From Bacteroidales bacterium (GTDB lineage Bacteria > Bacteroidota > Bacteroidia > Bacteroidales > Muribaculaceae): 64,000 bases of DNA. The stretch is taken from assembly GCA_015060975.1 (NCBI GenBank), contig SUXI01000001.1, positions 186,001-250,000 of the forward strand. Reading direction: 5' to 3'. Below are positions 63,733-64,000 of the stretch, piece after piece. Position numbers and translations under genes: made by a program. Below the pieces are notes generated by a model. It made no database searches. It saw only the letters and a program-made list of their open reading frames with translations, and was not told the origin of the DNA. How positions within the stretch are numbered: the first letter of the stretch is position 1; each line of letters begins with the position of its first letter.

Positions 63733-64000
63733 CATTTTGAGTAGATATTTATAGTCTTTGTCTGATAGTTTTCCGTCTTCATTGTACTTTTCTAAAGTAT
63801 CGCTGATTATTGATTTGTCGATAGCTTTGAGTCCTCCACTTATTGACCGATCAACAACCGATTCGTTTTTTAGGTTGCAATGGTCAACTGAAATAGGTAG
63901 ATCAATATTATGCCGTTGGCATTCTTCTAAAAATTTAATGGTGTTTTGGTCATATATATTTTCAGAATTACCCTTAAATGCTACATTTATGTTGGAGTTG
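63718..64000 (-). CDS. C-terminal end of an unrecognised gene (cut by window edge)
   Basis: An open frame on the minus strand from the right edge down to a TGA at 63718-63720 gives 93 residues, polar and helical, with the end DKDYKYLLKMLNRC. It contains NTIKFLEECQRHNIDLPISV and a SISGGLKAIDKSII segment. I do not recognise the family, and the start lies outside the window. Codon use is normal, which supports a real gene. Confidence 0.45.
   Translation of the reverse strand, partial: NSNINVAFKGNSENIYDQNTIKFLEECQRHNIDLPISVDHCNLKNESVVDRSISGGLKAIDKSIISDTLEKYNEDGKLSDKDYKYLLKMLNRC

Noticed and set aside
1-64000. CRISPR arrays, IS elements, prophage, rRNA genes
   Set aside because: No regularly spaced repeats, no transposase or integrase motifs, and no rRNA-like stretches were seen on either strand.

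Overview
The window looks like a chromosomal segment from a Bacteroidota bacterium of the order Bacteroidales. The evidence is the AT-rich DNA, the many upstream elements matching the Bacteroidota promoter TAnnTTTG (often with TTTG or TTG about 20 bp further upstream), the scarcity of Shine-Dalgarno sites, and marker genes such as gldE/gldD, porU/porV, a succinylornithine-type carbamoyltransferase, a short NusA and menaquinone MenA. The exact genus cannot be fixed from the sequence alone. Most of the window is housekeeping DNA. No insertion sequence, prophage, CRISPR array or rRNA operon was seen.

Layout. Positions 1-11,538 (minus strand) hold the division and cell wall cluster rsmH-ftsL-ftsI-murE-mraY-murD-ftsW-murG-murC-ftsQ (ftsQ cut by the left edge), with overlapping or nearly overlapping genes; mraZ is missing from its usual first place. 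A zinc-less sirtuin gene (11.9-12.6 kb, minus) is divergent from gldE, gldD and a phosphopantetheinyl transferase (12.7-15.3 kb, plus). From 15.4 to 25.1 kb lie type IX secretion genes: two tandem PorU-like C25 proteases separated by rex and a degenerate fumarylacetoacetase-fold gene, followed by porV. Then come ispF, rimP-nusA-infB and folK (25.1-31 kb, plus).

From 31 to 33.5 kb (minus), menA is overlapped by a gene for a single-chain ABC-type ATPase with a DUF4435 (TOPRIM-like) domain, reminiscent of OLD and PARIS proteins. After it come a glutaminyl cyclase, sufE and a POT peptide transporter (plus), a small secreted CxxCxGxG protein whose promoter holds an AT repeat, a cytidylate kinase-like gene, a CPA2 antiporter with a stress-protein domain, pheT, a YebC regulator and mutS. 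At 46.9-48.3 kb (minus) is the most interesting accessory unit: DUF3791, DUF3990 (ADP-ribosyltransferase-like) and DUF3791 in tight succession, followed by a macrodomain-like gene. This is a candidate ADP-ribosylation toxin-antitoxin or defence module.

The right part holds an SGNH hydrolase, argF', trmD, glgB, tRNA-Leu(CAA), a U32 peptidase-like gene, slyD, rpsT between two identical tRNA-Glu(TTC) genes, recO, an outer-membrane phospholipase A, a DUF2752 plus GYF/CD225 gene pair, deoC, a MazG-like gene, dtd, mnmD and rlmN. The last 500 bp hold a short DUF1016-like fragment and the C-terminal end of an unrecognised gene that runs off the window.

Gene starts were moved inward in several cases where the longest frame begins upstream of the conserved N-terminus. 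All functional names come from reading motifs and gene order, not from database searches.
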